A program made the translations under genes and the position numbers. A stretch of 64,000 bases of DNA, from NCBI GenBank assembly GCA_900543145.1, contig UQPZ01000002.1, positions 1 through 64,000 of the forward strand, written 5' to 3'. Source of the stretch: an uncultured Ruminococcus sp. (lineage in GTDB: Bacteria > Bacillota > Clostridia > Oscillospirales > Ruminococcaceae). Numbering within the stretch: position 1 is the stretch's first letter; every line of letters begins with the position of its first letter. Shown in pieces: positions 40,412 through 48,449 of the stretch. The notes beneath the pieces were generated by a model. It worked only from the letters and a program-made list of their open reading frames with translations, was not told the DNA's origin and did no database searches.

Positions 40412-41669
40412 TTTACGCATTAAAAAGGCTGTTCCTTATCTTCTGACCCTGACGGTTATAGCCGTAATGACAGGAGCTGCCGAGCTTACGGGAAACCGTG
40501 AAATTATATTTCCCGAAATAACGGCGGTCGCTGTAGGCGCCCTGATCGCTCCTGTCCAGCCATGGAACACAAACCGGCTTCGTCTGTTTCTTTCAATATC
40601 CGTTATGTCCCTTGCTGGCGTTCTGCTGGTCAGATTTGTACCGGTTTCGCTTATAATAAAGCTTCCTCTGGCATTTGCCTGCGCTGCTGTAGGACTAATG
40701 ATTTCAAAAACCGGCTTTGTACCCATGATCTCCGCTTGCGTACTTCCTGTGATTTTAGGCACTGAAACCTTTATCTATGTTATATCCGTAATTATTATGA
40801 CGGGAATCATTCTTGCCTTGCAGTATCTTCTTGATAAAGCTGAAATACATAAACCAGCAGCTTTTACCCCTGCAAAAATAAATAAAAAATCCCTGTTCTT
40901 CTGGCTGAAGCACACCATTATTATTGCGGCGGCGGCAGCTGTTCCGATAATTACAGGCGAGCTGTATTTTATCGTACCTCCTCTTATAGTAGGCTACGCC
41001 GAAATGTCGTTTCCAGGCTCAAAGCTCAGATGCCGTTATAAAACCGCCGTACTGCTTATACTCATCGCTTCATGCTCCGGAGTGTTATGCAGACTACTGC
41101 TGAACGAACTGGCAGGACTTCCGCTGACTGCCTCCGCAGTTATATCCGGTGCAGCGGTACTGCTTGCCGTTAGGCTTACAGGACTTTATTTTCCCCCCTG
41201 CGGCGCTATCTGTACTCTGCCCATGCTTCTCAGCGCAGAGCACCTGATCTGGTATCCCGTTGAGGCAACTGCCGGATTTATTGTTCTTACGGCGCTGGCT
41301 TTAAATCTGTTCCCATCTGAAAGTAAAGGAGATAAGAAAATGATACTTGATTTTAAAACTGCCGACGAAGCCGTTTTTGAAGGCTTTAAGGGCGGTGAAG
41401 GAGCATTGTCGGCAAAAATGTACAGCGATGATATAAACCGTATCCTGCACGGACGGCTTGAACCGGGCTCTTCCATCGGCTTTCACAGCCATGACGAAAA
41501 CAGCGAGATAATATACATACTGAACGGCAGCGGAACGGTAATTTTCGACAGCGAAAAAGAAGCCATATCTGAGGGAATGTGTCATTACTGCCCCAAGGGT
41601 CATTCACACAGCCTTATTAACAGCGGGGATACCGACCTTGTATTTTTCGCTGTAGTTCCTCAGCAATAA
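40404..41669 (+). CDS. HPP-like membrane protein fused in frame to a cupin domain
   Basis: A 421-residue open frame. Residues 1-300 form an integral membrane protein with repeated hydrophobic helices and Pro-rich segments resembling HPP-family proteins. Residues 313-421 form a cupin (GRLEPGSSIGFHSHDENSEI, then CPKGHSHSLIN with His ligands). The junction holds an AAAGGAG SD and an in-frame ATG at 41340, exactly as if the cupin once began as its own gene and the stop of the first gene was lost. Both a fusion protein and a separate 109-residue cupin may be made. It starts within the end of cysK. HPP assignment is tentative. Confidence 0.7.
   Translation: MNSLRIKKAVPYLLTLTVIAVMTGAAELTGNREIIFPEITAVAVGALIAPVQPWNTNRLRLFLSISVMSLAGVLLVRFVPVSLIIKLPLAFACAAVGLMISKTGFVPMISACVLPVILGTETFIYVISVIIMTGIILALQYLLDKAEIHKPAAFTPAKINKKSLFFWLKHTIIIAAAAAVPIITGELYFIVPPLIVGYAEMSFPGSKLRCRYKTAVLLILIASCSGVLCRLLLNELAGLPLTASAVISGAAVLLAVRLTGLYFPPCGAICTLPMLLSAEHLIWYPVEATAGFIVLTALALNLFPSESKGDKKMILDFKTADEAVFEGFKGGEGALSAKMYSDDINRILHGRLEPGSSIGFHSHDENSEIIYILNGSGTVIFDSEKEAISEGMCHYCPKGHSHSLINSGDTDLVFFAVVPQQ
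41325..41342 (+). promoter_or_regulatory. Internal ribosome binding site for the cupin domain
   Basis: AAAGGAG at 41325-41331, 8 nt before the in-frame ATG 41340-41342 of the cupin segment, inside the larger frame. Confidence 0.6.
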
Positions 41670-41672
41670 TAT

Positions 41673-41700
41673 AAAAGCCGCGTTGCTGCGGCTTTTTTTA
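41673..41700 (+). terminator. Rho-independent terminator after the HPP-cupin gene
   Basis: AAAAGCCGC pairs with GCGGCTTTT around a 6-nt loop, followed by further T. Confidence 0.88.
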
Positions 41701-41765
41701 TTTGTCAACATAGACAAATAAACAGCTTTAAAACTGACTTATCCTCTAAAAAGATATACGATCAA

Positions 41766-41793
41766 TTGACTTTCAGCTGTTATATGCTATAAT
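41766..41793 (+). promoter_or_regulatory. Promoter of the cell-wall GH5 gene
   Basis: TTGACT, 16-nt spacer, TATAAT; leader about 77 nt. Confidence 0.7.
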
Positions 41794-41830
41794 TAATGTA
41801 TACGATTTCAACTGTAAGCAAATAAGTATG

Positions 41831-41879
41831 AAAAGGAGGAAGCCTGTGTGCAGATCTTTTGCACACAGTATAAAAAATG
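41831..41879 (+). promoter_or_regulatory. SD-hairpin-start element of the cell-wall GH5 gene
   Basis: SD AAAAGGAGG (41831-41839) stands 37 nt from ATG 41877. CTGTGTGCA (41844-41852) pairs perfectly with TGCACACAG (41860-41868), a 9-bp stem and 7-nt loop. Removing this 25-nt hairpin leaves 12 nt. This is the strongest of three similar elements. Confidence 0.7.
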
Positions 41880-43313
41880 ATCAAAGAAAAGCTAAAGAAA
41901 GCCGCCTGTGCGGTATTATGCGCAGGCCTGGCGGTTTCTGCGGCAGGACTGCCGGCAGCTGCCGATGAAACGCTCTTGTCTGATATGACTACTATGGAGA
42001 TAGTCAAGGATATGGGACTGGGAATAAATCTCGGCAACACCTTTGAATCCTGCGGAACCTGGATAAACAGTTCCAGCGTCAAAAACTATGAGACCGCATG
42101 GGGAAGTCCTGTTATTACTCAGGATATGATCCAGGGAATTGCCGACTCAGGATTCGGAGTTCTCAGGATCCCTGTGGCATGGTCTAATATGATGGGTGAC
42201 GATTATACGATCAATCCCGACTATATTTCAAGAGTAAAAGAGGTCGTTGACTGGGCATACGAAGCCGATCTGTACGTTGTGATGAATATTCACTACGACA
42301 GCGGCTGGTGGGAAAACTTCCCCACTGACAAAGAAACCTGTATGTACAAATACGAGCGTATCTGGACTCAGCTTTCCGATTCCTTCAAGGATTACGACGA
42401 ACATCTTATGTTTGAATCCCTCAACGAAGAAGGCTGCTGGGACAGCTTATGGAATCGTTACAGCGGTTCGGCAGCAGGAAAATCCGAAGCATACGGTCTG
42501 CTGAATGAGATAAATCAGAAGTTTGTGGATATAGTAAGAAACAGCGGAGGAAATAACCCTTCCCGTCATTTGCTTATCGCCGGTTACGGTACGGATATTC
42601 ATCTTACCTGCGACAGTCTTTTTGAAATGCCAAAGGATCCTGCCGGCCGCTGTGCCGTATCAATTCACTACTATACTCCGTCAACCTTCTGTATTCTTAC
42701 AGAGGACGCAAGCTGGGGCAAGGCCCAGACAGAATGGGGTACAGACGCAGAGCTTCTGGAGCTTTATAATAATCTTGATATGATGAAGGAAAACTTTATT
42801 GATAAAGGAATTCCTGTTATTATGGGTGAGTACGGAGTTGCCGCCGAAAACAAGACTACCGAACAGATAAACAATTTTCTTACTACCGTAGCGGCGTCTG
42901 CATACGCAAGAGATATTTGTCCGGTGCTGTGGGATATAACCAGCAAATACAGCATATACGACAGATATTCCTGTAAAATGAGCGACAGCGAACTTGAAGC
43001 GGCGTACAGAGAGATCGCCGGAGGAAAGGTCACACCTCCCGAGGTAAGCAGCAGCGAAGCGGAAAGCTCCGAGGCTGAATCAAAGGACGTATCTGAAACT
43101 GAAAGCCTTGAGGAAAGCAGCGCTTCAGACTCTTTATCATCTGCTGACACAAGTACAGAAAATGTAGTATCTGCGGCGTCAGGTTCGTCTGCGGCGTCCT
43201 CAAATTCTTCCGGTTCTGCAAAAGATCCTAACCCGTCTACCGGCGGCGGCATAGCTTTGACGGGACTTATCCTGCTGAGTTCTGCGGCGCTTGTAGTCAA
43301 GAAGAAGAAATAA
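41877..43313 (+). CDS. Sortase-anchored GH5 endoglucanase (GH5_4-like)
   Basis: A 478-residue protein: signal peptide (about 1-28, ending PAAADE), GH5 catalytic domain (about 35-370), a long Ser/Glu/Ala linker and the C-terminal sorting signal NPSTGGG, hydrophobic helix and KKKK. The catalytic segments are SLNEEGCWDS (acid/base Glu) and VIMGEYGVA (nucleophile Glu); GINLGNTFESCG and RIPVAWSNMM are typical of GH5_4 endoglucanases or xyloglucanases. The NPxTG signal predicts covalent attachment to the cell wall by a sortase, not encoded here. There is no dockerin. Strong SD lies behind a hairpin. Confidence 0.9.
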   Translation: MIKEKLKKAACAVLCAGLAVSAAGLPAAADETLLSDMTTMEIVKDMGLGINLGNTFESCGTWINSSSVKNYETAWGSPVITQDMIQGIADSGFGVLRIPVAWSNMMGDDYTINPDYISRVKEVVDWAYEADLYVVMNIHYDSGWWENFPTDKETCMYKYERIWTQLSDSFKDYDEHLMFESLNEEGCWDSLWNRYSGSAAGKSEAYGLLNEINQKFVDIVRNSGGNNPSRHLLIAGYGTDIHLTCDSLFEMPKDPAGRCAVSIHYYTPSTFCILTEDASWGKAQTEWGTDAELLELYNNLDMMKENFIDKGIPVIMGEYGVAAENKTTEQINNFLTTVAASAYARDICPVLWDITSKYSIYDRYSCKMSDSELEAAYREIAGGKVTPPEVSSSEAESSEAESKDVSETESLEESSASDSLSSADTSTENVVSAASGSSAASSNSSGSAKDPNPSTGGGIALTGLILLSSAALVVKKKK

Positions 43314-43354
43314 GCGCAAAGCTATCGTAAATATTTAACCAAACAGCTAATTGT

Positions 43355-43399
43355 AAAACCCCGCAAAGAAGAGATCTTCCTTGCGGGGTTTATCTTTTA
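43355..43399 (+). terminator. Rho-independent terminator of the cell-wall GH5 gene
   Basis: AAACCCCGCAA (43356-43366) pairs with TTGCGGGGTTT (43381-43391), with an additional GAAGA/TCTTC inner stem, followed by a T-rich stretch. Confidence 0.85.
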
Positions 43400-43546
43400 A
43401 CCGATTTACAGCTTTTTTCTATCACTGCATAAGCTGATTTTGTAGAGCCGGAAATATCCCAAACCCCTGCAGATCTATCAATTTAAGTGGATCTGTTTAT
43501 AGGGCTTATTACCGATCTGCTAAGAGATCAGGCTCTGCGCCTTATC

Positions 43547-44704
43547 CTATGTCCAGCCCATCTCCTTTTTTATTGCTTCCGTCAAAAGCTCCGAGGCTTT
43601 TTCATGAGTAGCTTCCGTCGGGTGGTAATCCGCCGCAAGTCCGTCTGCCTGCTGTTGATTTTCAAACTGCACGCAGAGAATATTTTCGTCGCCTGTTTCC
43701 TTTGTGTAATAATAAACCGCTTCCTCGATACTGGGATACATAGTCTGACCCATTATTCCAAGCGTACAGAATATCTTCGCGTCGGGATTATTTTTACGGA
43801 CGGTTTTCAGAAATTCCTTATACGAATCTCTGAAAGTATCCTTCTTTTCGGTTGAATTGCAGTAGCTTGCGTCGTTCGTTCCCAGATTTATAACTATGCA
43901 GTCTGGCTTGAATTTTGAAAAATCCCACGCTATATCCGATGGCTTCTCGCCGTTTGCATATGTACTGTAACAGAAGCCCAGCTTTTCATAATACGGCGGA
44001 ATTGTCTGATTAGCGCTTATTTTTTCCGGATCGGCAGTATAGCCCGATATAATTCCGTAGCCGCTTATTGATACAAGACTGTAATCGGCGTTAAGCTTCT
44101 GAGCTGTCTTATAGGCGTAGGCCTTTGTACAGTCCTCGGTTTTCGTATTGAAGCTGTGAGAGGGATCCTCGTCGTCTACGCCGTAACCGCAGGTTATCGA
44201 GTCGCCTATAAATTCTATCCTTCTGTCCTTATTTTCCGCCGGCTTAATGCTTCCGCCGTTAAGCTCCAGATTTTTGATCCCCACATTTGACATTGCACAT
44301 TCGGAAAGCTTTACGATTTTTATTTCGGCGCTCTCCTCCTTTTCGGCTTCAAACAGCACAATGTTCTTTTCCTTTTCATCCATCATAAAATCCTGAGTTC
44401 TTTCGCCGTTTACATATACCGCTATTCTCGCTTCTCCGTCCGACGAGCCTGCCTTGGCATCACCCTCAAGCTGAAGCTCCAGCTTGCTTCCAGTATAGGT
44501 GAACTCTGCCCCTGTTCCCGAAAAAGCCAAATATAGGGTATCCCCGGAAAGATATGTCCTTCCCAGCAGCTTGACATTTGAACTGTCTAAAACGGGATAA
44601 TTCATCTTTTCATTCTCCTTTTCTCCTGAGCCGCCGTTTCCGCAGGACGTAATTAACGCCGCAGCAGCTATCAGCGCCGACAGCATTACCGCTGATTTTT
44701 TCAT
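43547..44704 (-). CDS. CE2-like SGNH acetylesterase lipoprotein
   Basis: A 385-residue lipoprotein (lipobox ALITSC) with an N-terminal jelly-roll-type domain (about 45-155) and a C-terminal SGNH hydrolase domain. The catalytic Ser is in FIGDSITCGYG, the Gly/Asn oxyanion residues include GTNDASY, and the His is in DYHPTEATH. This two-domain order matches carbohydrate esterase family 2, which removes acetyl groups from xylan, mannan or oligosaccharides. Surface anchoring agrees with the neighbouring hydrolases. AAAGGAG lies 11 nt before ATG. It is monocistronic. Confidence 0.85.
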   Translation of the reverse strand: MKKSAVMLSALIAAAALITSCGNGGSGEKENEKMNYPVLDSSNVKLLGRTYLSGDTLYLAFSGTGAEFTYTGSKLELQLEGDAKAGSSDGEARIAVYVNGERTQDFMMDEKEKNIVLFEAEKEESAEIKIVKLSECAMSNVGIKNLELNGGSIKPAENKDRRIEFIGDSITCGYGVDDEDPSHSFNTKTEDCTKAYAYKTAQKLNADYSLVSISGYGIISGYTADPEKISANQTIPPYYEKLGFCYSTYANGEKPSDIAWDFSKFKPDCIVINLGTNDASYCNSTEKKDTFRDSYKEFLKTVRKNNPDAKIFCTLGIMGQTMYPSIEEAVYYYTKETGDENILCVQFENQQQADGLAADYHPTEATHEKASELLTEAIKKEMGWT

Positions 44705-44735
44705 AATATGCTCAGCTCCTTTCAGCTATGCTATT

Positions 44736-44764
44736 ATTATACCAAAATCTGCGGCAGAAATCAA
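44736..44764 (-). promoter_or_regulatory. Promoter of the CE2-like esterase gene
   Basis: On the minus strand TTGATT, 17-nt spacer, TATAAT, about 30 nt before the start codon. Confidence 0.7.
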
Positions 44765-44785
44765 CCGTTATTCGTCAACAAAACA

Positions 44786-44820
44786 CAAAAAACGGCACAG
44801 CATTTAAGCCGTACCGTTTT
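44786..44820 (-). terminator. Terminator of the ribosomal protein operon
   Basis: On the minus strand AAAACGGTACGGC pairs with GCTGTGCCGTTTT (two G-U pairs) around a 6-nt loop, followed by T residues. It ends the operon after rplQ. Confidence 0.88.
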
Positions 44821-44829
44821 ATTCTGATA

Positions 44830-45171
44830 TTAAACCAACTGAATAATAGCCATTTCAGCTGCGTCGCCGCGGCGGGGACCGATCTTAACGATCTTTGTAT
44901 AGCCGCCGTTTCTTCCCTCGTAGGAAGGAGCGATGTCGTCAAAAAGCTTCTTAGCAACGCTTTCCTTAGTTATATATGAAAGCGCCTGACGCTTGGAATG
45001 AAGGTCGCCCGCTTTGCCTAAAGTAATCATCTTATCGGTCATAGCGCTAACCTCTTTAGCTCTAGTTACAGTTGTTTCAATCTTACCGTTTTCAAGAAGG
45101 TATGTGACCATTGCTCTGAGCATTGCTTTTCTGTGGTCAGTAGCCCTTCCCAGCTTTCTTGTGCCTGGCAT
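44830..45171 (-). CDS. rplQ: 50S ribosomal protein L17
   Basis: A 113-residue L17 with the N-terminal MPGTRKLGRATDHRKAML signature. It binds 23S rRNA near the tunnel exit. Last gene of the S10-spc-alpha operon, 18 nt after rpoA, before the operon terminator. Length is typical for Firmicutes. Confidence 0.97.
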   Translation of the reverse strand: MPGTRKLGRATDHRKAMLRAMVTYLLENGKIETTVTRAKEVSAMTDKMITLGKAGDLHSKRQALSYITKESVAKKLFDDIAPSYEGRNGGYTKIVKIGPRRGDAAEMAIIQLV

Positions 45172-45189
45172 AGATATTCACTCCTTACA

Positions 45190-46149
45190 TTATTTATCTT
45201 CTTCAGAACTGAGGTCATAGCCCAGAGAATGGAGCTTTTCCTTAACCTCATCAAATGATTTTTTACCAAGGTTTCTAACCTTCATCATTTCTTCTGCCGA
45301 CTTTTCTATCAAGTCGTTAACGGTGTTGATTCCCGCACGTTTCAGACAGTTGAACGAACGCACGGATAAGTCAAGTTCCTCAATGGTCATCTCAAGGATT
45401 TTTTCCTTACCCTTATCATCCTTTTCTACCATCATCTCAACAACATTTGTCTCTTCGGACAAATCTATAAAGAGATTCAGATGCTCGTTGAGGAGTTTGG
45501 CTGCCAATGACACAGCTTCCTTTGCAGAGATCGTTCCGTCTGTCCAAACCTCCAGAGTAAGCTTGTCATAATCGGTAATCTGACCTACACGGGTATTGTC
45601 AACCGTAAAGTTTACCTTTAATACCGGCGTATAAATACTGTCAACAGCAATCACACCGATCGGTGCGTTAGTCATAAGCGCCTTGTTCTTTTCTGCGGAA
45701 ACGTAACCGCGGCCTCTGTCGATTACGATCTCCATATAAAGCTTAGCGCCTGCACCCAGCGTAGCAATATGCATATCAGGAACCAGAATATCAACCTCAG
45801 AATCGGTTTTAATATCGCCTGCAGTAACGACGCACTCGCCCTCCGCCTCGATATAAATAGTCTTAGGACCCTCACCGTATAGCTTCGCAGTCAGTCCCTT
45901 GAGGTTAAGGATTATTTCCGTTACGTCCTCCTTAACTCCGGGTATTGTAGATAGTTCGTGGTGTACGCCGTCTATCTTTACAGATGTAACGGCAACACCG
46001 GGCAAAGAGGAGAGCAGTACTCTTCTGAGAGAATTTCCCAGAGTAATACCGTAGCCGCGCTCTAATGGCTCGAGAATAAACTTTCCGTAAGTTCCGTCGC
46101 CTTTAAGCTCAGCTGTTTCAATCTCAGGCTTTTCTATTTTTTCAAGCAT
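45190..46149 (-). CDS. rpoA: RNA polymerase alpha subunit
   Basis: A 319-residue alpha subunit: N-terminal dimerisation domain (about 1-230, GYGITLGNSLRRVLLSSLPG) and C-terminal DNA-contacting domain (about 245-310, SVRSFNCLKRAGINTVNDL). It nucleates assembly of the RNA polymerase core. The 99-nt gap to rpsD contains a small hairpin (GCAGA/TCTGC). GGAGG-type SD before ATG. Confidence 0.97.
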   Translation of the reverse strand: MLEKIEKPEIETAELKGDGTYGKFILEPLERGYGITLGNSLRRVLLSSLPGVAVTSVKIDGVHHELSTIPGVKEDVTEIILNLKGLTAKLYGEGPKTIYIEAEGECVVTAGDIKTDSEVDILVPDMHIATLGAGAKLYMEIVIDRGRGYVSAEKNKALMTNAPIGVIAVDSIYTPVLKVNFTVDNTRVGQITDYDKLTLEVWTDGTISAKEAVSLAAKLLNEHLNLFIDLSEETNVVEMMVEKDDKGKEKILEMTIEELDLSVRSFNCLKRAGINTVNDLIEKSAEEMMKVRNLGKKSFDEVKEKLHSLGYDLSSEEDK

Positions 46150-46248
46150 TTAAAACCCTCCTGTTTTCAAACTCGAATAGTTTTTACACGAATAAATGGT
46201 TTTATAGTTCCGGATAACCCGAATGCAGAAAATACTCTGCAACTTAGA

Positions 46249-46845
46249 TTACTTAGAATACAGCTCGACAATGAGGTGCTCTTCTATTTCGTAATCCAAA
46301 TCTTCCTTGACAGGCATACGAACAACCTTAGCGCTCTGCTCGTCCTTGTTTACATCAAGCCATGTAGGAGTAATTCTGCCGGTCGTTGTCTCGATAATCT
46401 GCTTGAACTTTTCGCTCTTTTTGCTTGCGTCTCTGAGTGAAATTACGTCGCCGACCTTGATTCTGTAGGAAGGAATGTCAACTCTTTTGCCGTTTACATT
46501 GTAGTGTCCGTGAACTACAAGCTGACGTGCCTCACGTCTTGTTGTAGCAAGTCCCATTCTGAAAACTACGCTGTCGAGTCTTGACTCGCAGAGCGTGATC
46601 AGGTTTGCACCGGCCTGACCCTCCATCTTCTGAGCGATTTCAAAATAGTGATAGAACTGCTTCTCGAGCATTCCATATATAAATTTCAGCTTCTGCTTTT
46701 CCTTGAGCTGAAGTCCGTATTCAGAAACCTTTTTTCTCTTGTTTGCGTTTGGGTCGCGCTTTGTTTCCTTTGCAACGCCCATAACCATAGGGCTGATTCC
46801 GAGATATTTGCATCTCTTAAGAATCGGTTCTCTGCTTACTGCCAT
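46249..46845 (-). CDS. rpsD: 30S ribosomal protein S4
   Basis: A 198-residue S4. The N terminus (AVSREPILKRCKYLG) lacks the CxxC zinc knuckle, so it is the zinc-free type. The S4 RNA-binding domain is at about 88-150 (SRLDSVVFRMGLATTRREAR). It is a primary 16S rRNA binder and in Firmicutes often represses its own mRNA; structured sequence lies just upstream. Confidence 0.97.
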   Translation of the reverse strand: MAVSREPILKRCKYLGISPMVMGVAKETKRDPNANKRKKVSEYGLQLKEKQKLKFIYGMLEKQFYHYFEIAQKMEGQAGANLITLCESRLDSVVFRMGLATTRREARQLVVHGHYNVNGKRVDIPSYRIKVGDVISLRDASKKSEKFKQIIETTTGRITPTWLDVNKDEQSAKVVRMPVKEDLDYEIEEHLIVELYSK

Positions 46846-46874
46846 AGTAATAAACCTCCGTTTTTAATGTTGTA

Positions 46875-46928
46875 TCGGGTCTTAAGGCGAATTCCTTTAC
46901 CCGACTTTGAGTAAACTTGAAACTCAAA
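46875..46928 (-). promoter_or_regulatory. Two hairpins before rpsD, possible S4-responsive leader
   Basis: In the 90-nt gap between rpsK and rpsD, TCGGGT (46875-46880) pairs with ACCCGA (46899-46904) and TTTGAGT (46906-46912) pairs with ACTCAAA (46922-46928). Two adjacent stems just before the S4 start could be an autoregulatory site; this is inference. Confidence 0.4.
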
Positions 46929-46935
46929 TCGTCTG

Positions 46936-47334
46936 TTATACGCGTCTTCTCTTAGGAGGACGGCATCCGTTGTGAGGAATAGGAGTAACGTCCTTGATCA
47001 TTCTTACTTCCAGATCCTCAGACTGCAAAGCTCTGATAGCCGCTTCTCTTCCGGCACCGGGGCCCTTTACGAAAACCTCAACGGATTTAAGACCATGCTC
47101 CTTCGCTGCCTTTGCCGCTGTTTCAGCCGCTGTCTGAGCTGCGAACGGAGTTGATTTCTTAGAACCTCTGAAGCCGAGTCCGCCTGCGGAAGCCCATGAG
47201 ATAGCGTTGCCCTGCATATCAGTGATCGTAACGATCGTGTTGTTGAAAGTTGACTGGATATGAACCTGTCCCTGTTCAATGTTCTTTCTTTCACGACGGC
47301 GGCGGATAGTAGTCTTTTTCTTAGGCTGAGCCAT
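46936..47334 (-). CDS. rpsK: 30S ribosomal protein S11
   Basis: A 132-residue S11 with HIQSTFNNTIVTITDMQGN and the C-terminal IPHNGCRPPKRRRV tail. It contacts mRNA near the E site. Lies 14 nt after rpsM in the alpha part of the operon. Confidence 0.97.
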   Translation of the reverse strand: MAQPKKKTTIRRRRERKNIEQGQVHIQSTFNNTIVTITDMQGNAISWASAGGLGFRGSKKSTPFAAQTAAETAAKAAKEHGLKSVEVFVKGPGAGREAAIRALQSEDLEVRMIKDVTPIPHNGCRPPKRRRV

Positions 47335-47348
47335 TGTTCACACCCTCC

Positions 47349-47717
47349 TTACTTCTTCTTGTTGGCGATTGTCTTAACAGGTCCCTTGCGGGTTCTTGCG
47401 TTTGTCTTGGTTCTCTGTCCTCTTACAGGCAGACCTCTTCTGTGACGAACGCCTCTGTAGCAACCGATCTCAACAAGTCTCTTAATGTTAAGAGCAACGT
47501 TTCTTCTAAGGTCGCCCTCAACCGTCAAATTTTTATCAATATATTCACGCAGTTTTGCTACGTCGTCCTCGGACAGATCCTTTACTCTTGTATCAGGATT
47601 TACGCCTGTCTCCTCAAGAATCTTAGTAGCAGTTTTCTGACCGATACCGAAGATATAAGTCAAACCGATTTCAACTCTTTTATCCTTCGGCAGGTCGATT
47701 CCAGCAATACGAGCCAT
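47349..47717 (-). CDS. rpsM: 30S ribosomal protein S13
   Basis: A 122-residue S13 (ARIAGIDLPKDKRVEIGLTY; C-terminal RTNARTRKGPVKTIANKKK). It forms the head bridge to the 50S subunit and contacts the P-site tRNA. SD GGAGG lies before ATG. Confidence 0.97.
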   Translation of the reverse strand: MARIAGIDLPKDKRVEIGLTYIFGIGQKTATKILEETGVNPDTRVKDLSEDDVAKLREYIDKNLTVEGDLRRNVALNIKRLVEIGCYRGVRHRRGLPVRGQRTKTNARTRKGPVKTIANKKK

Positions 47718-47746
47718 TATTTAGCTGCACCTCCATTATTGGTTTG

Positions 47747-47860
47747 TTAGCCCTGACGTTGTTTATGCTTAGGATTCTGGCAGATTACCATGATCTTGCC
47801 TTTTCTTTTGATTACCTTGCATTTCTCGCAGATTGGCTTAACTGAAGGTCTTACTTTCAT
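47747..47860 (-). CDS. rpmJ: 50S ribosomal protein L36
   Basis: A 37-residue L36 read directly from the sequence: MKVRPSVKPICEKCKVI at the N terminus with Cys residues (CEKC, then C...H) for one zinc ion. AGGAGG precedes ATG 47860. Between infA and rpsM as usual. Confidence 0.95.
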   Translation of the reverse strand: MKVRPSVKPICEKCKVIKRKGKIMVICQNPKHKQRQG

Positions 47861-47931
47861 TGAAATACCTCCTTTTAACATTACACAAGAATCAGCGCTC
47901 AGGCAAATTCTTTCTTACGATGAAAAGCTAA

Positions 47932-48150
47932 TTACTTAGCCCTCCAGGTGATTCTTCCCTTTGTCAAGTCATAAGGTGACATCTCGACCGTTACCTTATC
48001 TCCGGGCACGATACGAATGTAATTCATACGAAGCTTACCCGAAACATGGGCAAGAATTTTATGACCGTTTGAAAGTTCAACCTGAAATGTTGCGTTAGGC
48101 AGCGCCTCCACAACCGTTCCTTCAAGTTCAATAACATCTTCTTTTGACAT
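47932..48150 (-). CDS. infA: Translation initiation factor IF-1
   Basis: A 72-residue S1-like OB-fold IF-1 (SKEDVIELEGTVVEALPNA). It binds the A site of the 30S subunit during initiation. Its start overlaps the stop of the KOW-domain gene by one base (TAATG), showing coupling. Confidence 0.97.
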   Translation of the reverse strand: MSKEDVIELEGTVVEALPNATFQVELSNGHKILAHVSGKLRMNYIRIVPGDKVTVEMSPYDLTKGRITWRAK

Positions 48151-48437
48151 TAAAATACCTCCCCGTCCAAAGGCCGGCGGTCTGCTTGATATAAGTTCCG
48201 GGTCTCGAACTCATTGATCAGCTTTCTCAACTTTTTGTTTGTCAGTCCGTTTACGTCTATTGCCGTATCGGCGGGTGAAATGTGCTTTATATTCTTACGC
48301 TTGGGTTTTTCAAGCTTACGCTCTTTTCCGTCTGCGATCTCTACAAAGCCGCCGTTGACCGCTACTGCAACGAACCAGCGGTTCTTATCACGGCCCGCAC
48401 GCGCTTTGACAAGCGAACCGACTCTTATATTAACCAC
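48150..48437 (-). CDS. KOW-domain RNA-binding protein (L14e-like)
   Basis: A 95-residue KOW-domain protein (VNIRVGSLVKARAGRDKNRW, then LEKPKRKNIKHI) commonly found between map and infA in Clostridia. GTG 48437 is the start behind GGAGGGG. It probably binds RNA in the ribosome or in translation; a precise role is unknown. Confidence 0.85.
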   Translation of the reverse strand: MVNIRVGSLVKARAGRDKNRWFVAVAVNGGFVEIADGKERKLEKPKRKNIKHISPADTAIDVNGLTNKKLRKLINEFETRNLYQADRRPLDGEVF

Positions 48438-48449
48438 AATGCCCCTCCG

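Noticed and set aside
43020..43230. Ser/Glu-rich tract in the cell-wall GH5 as a nucleotide repeat or CRISPR-like array
   Set aside because: The codons vary and no fixed repeat with spacers exists; it is a normal linker.
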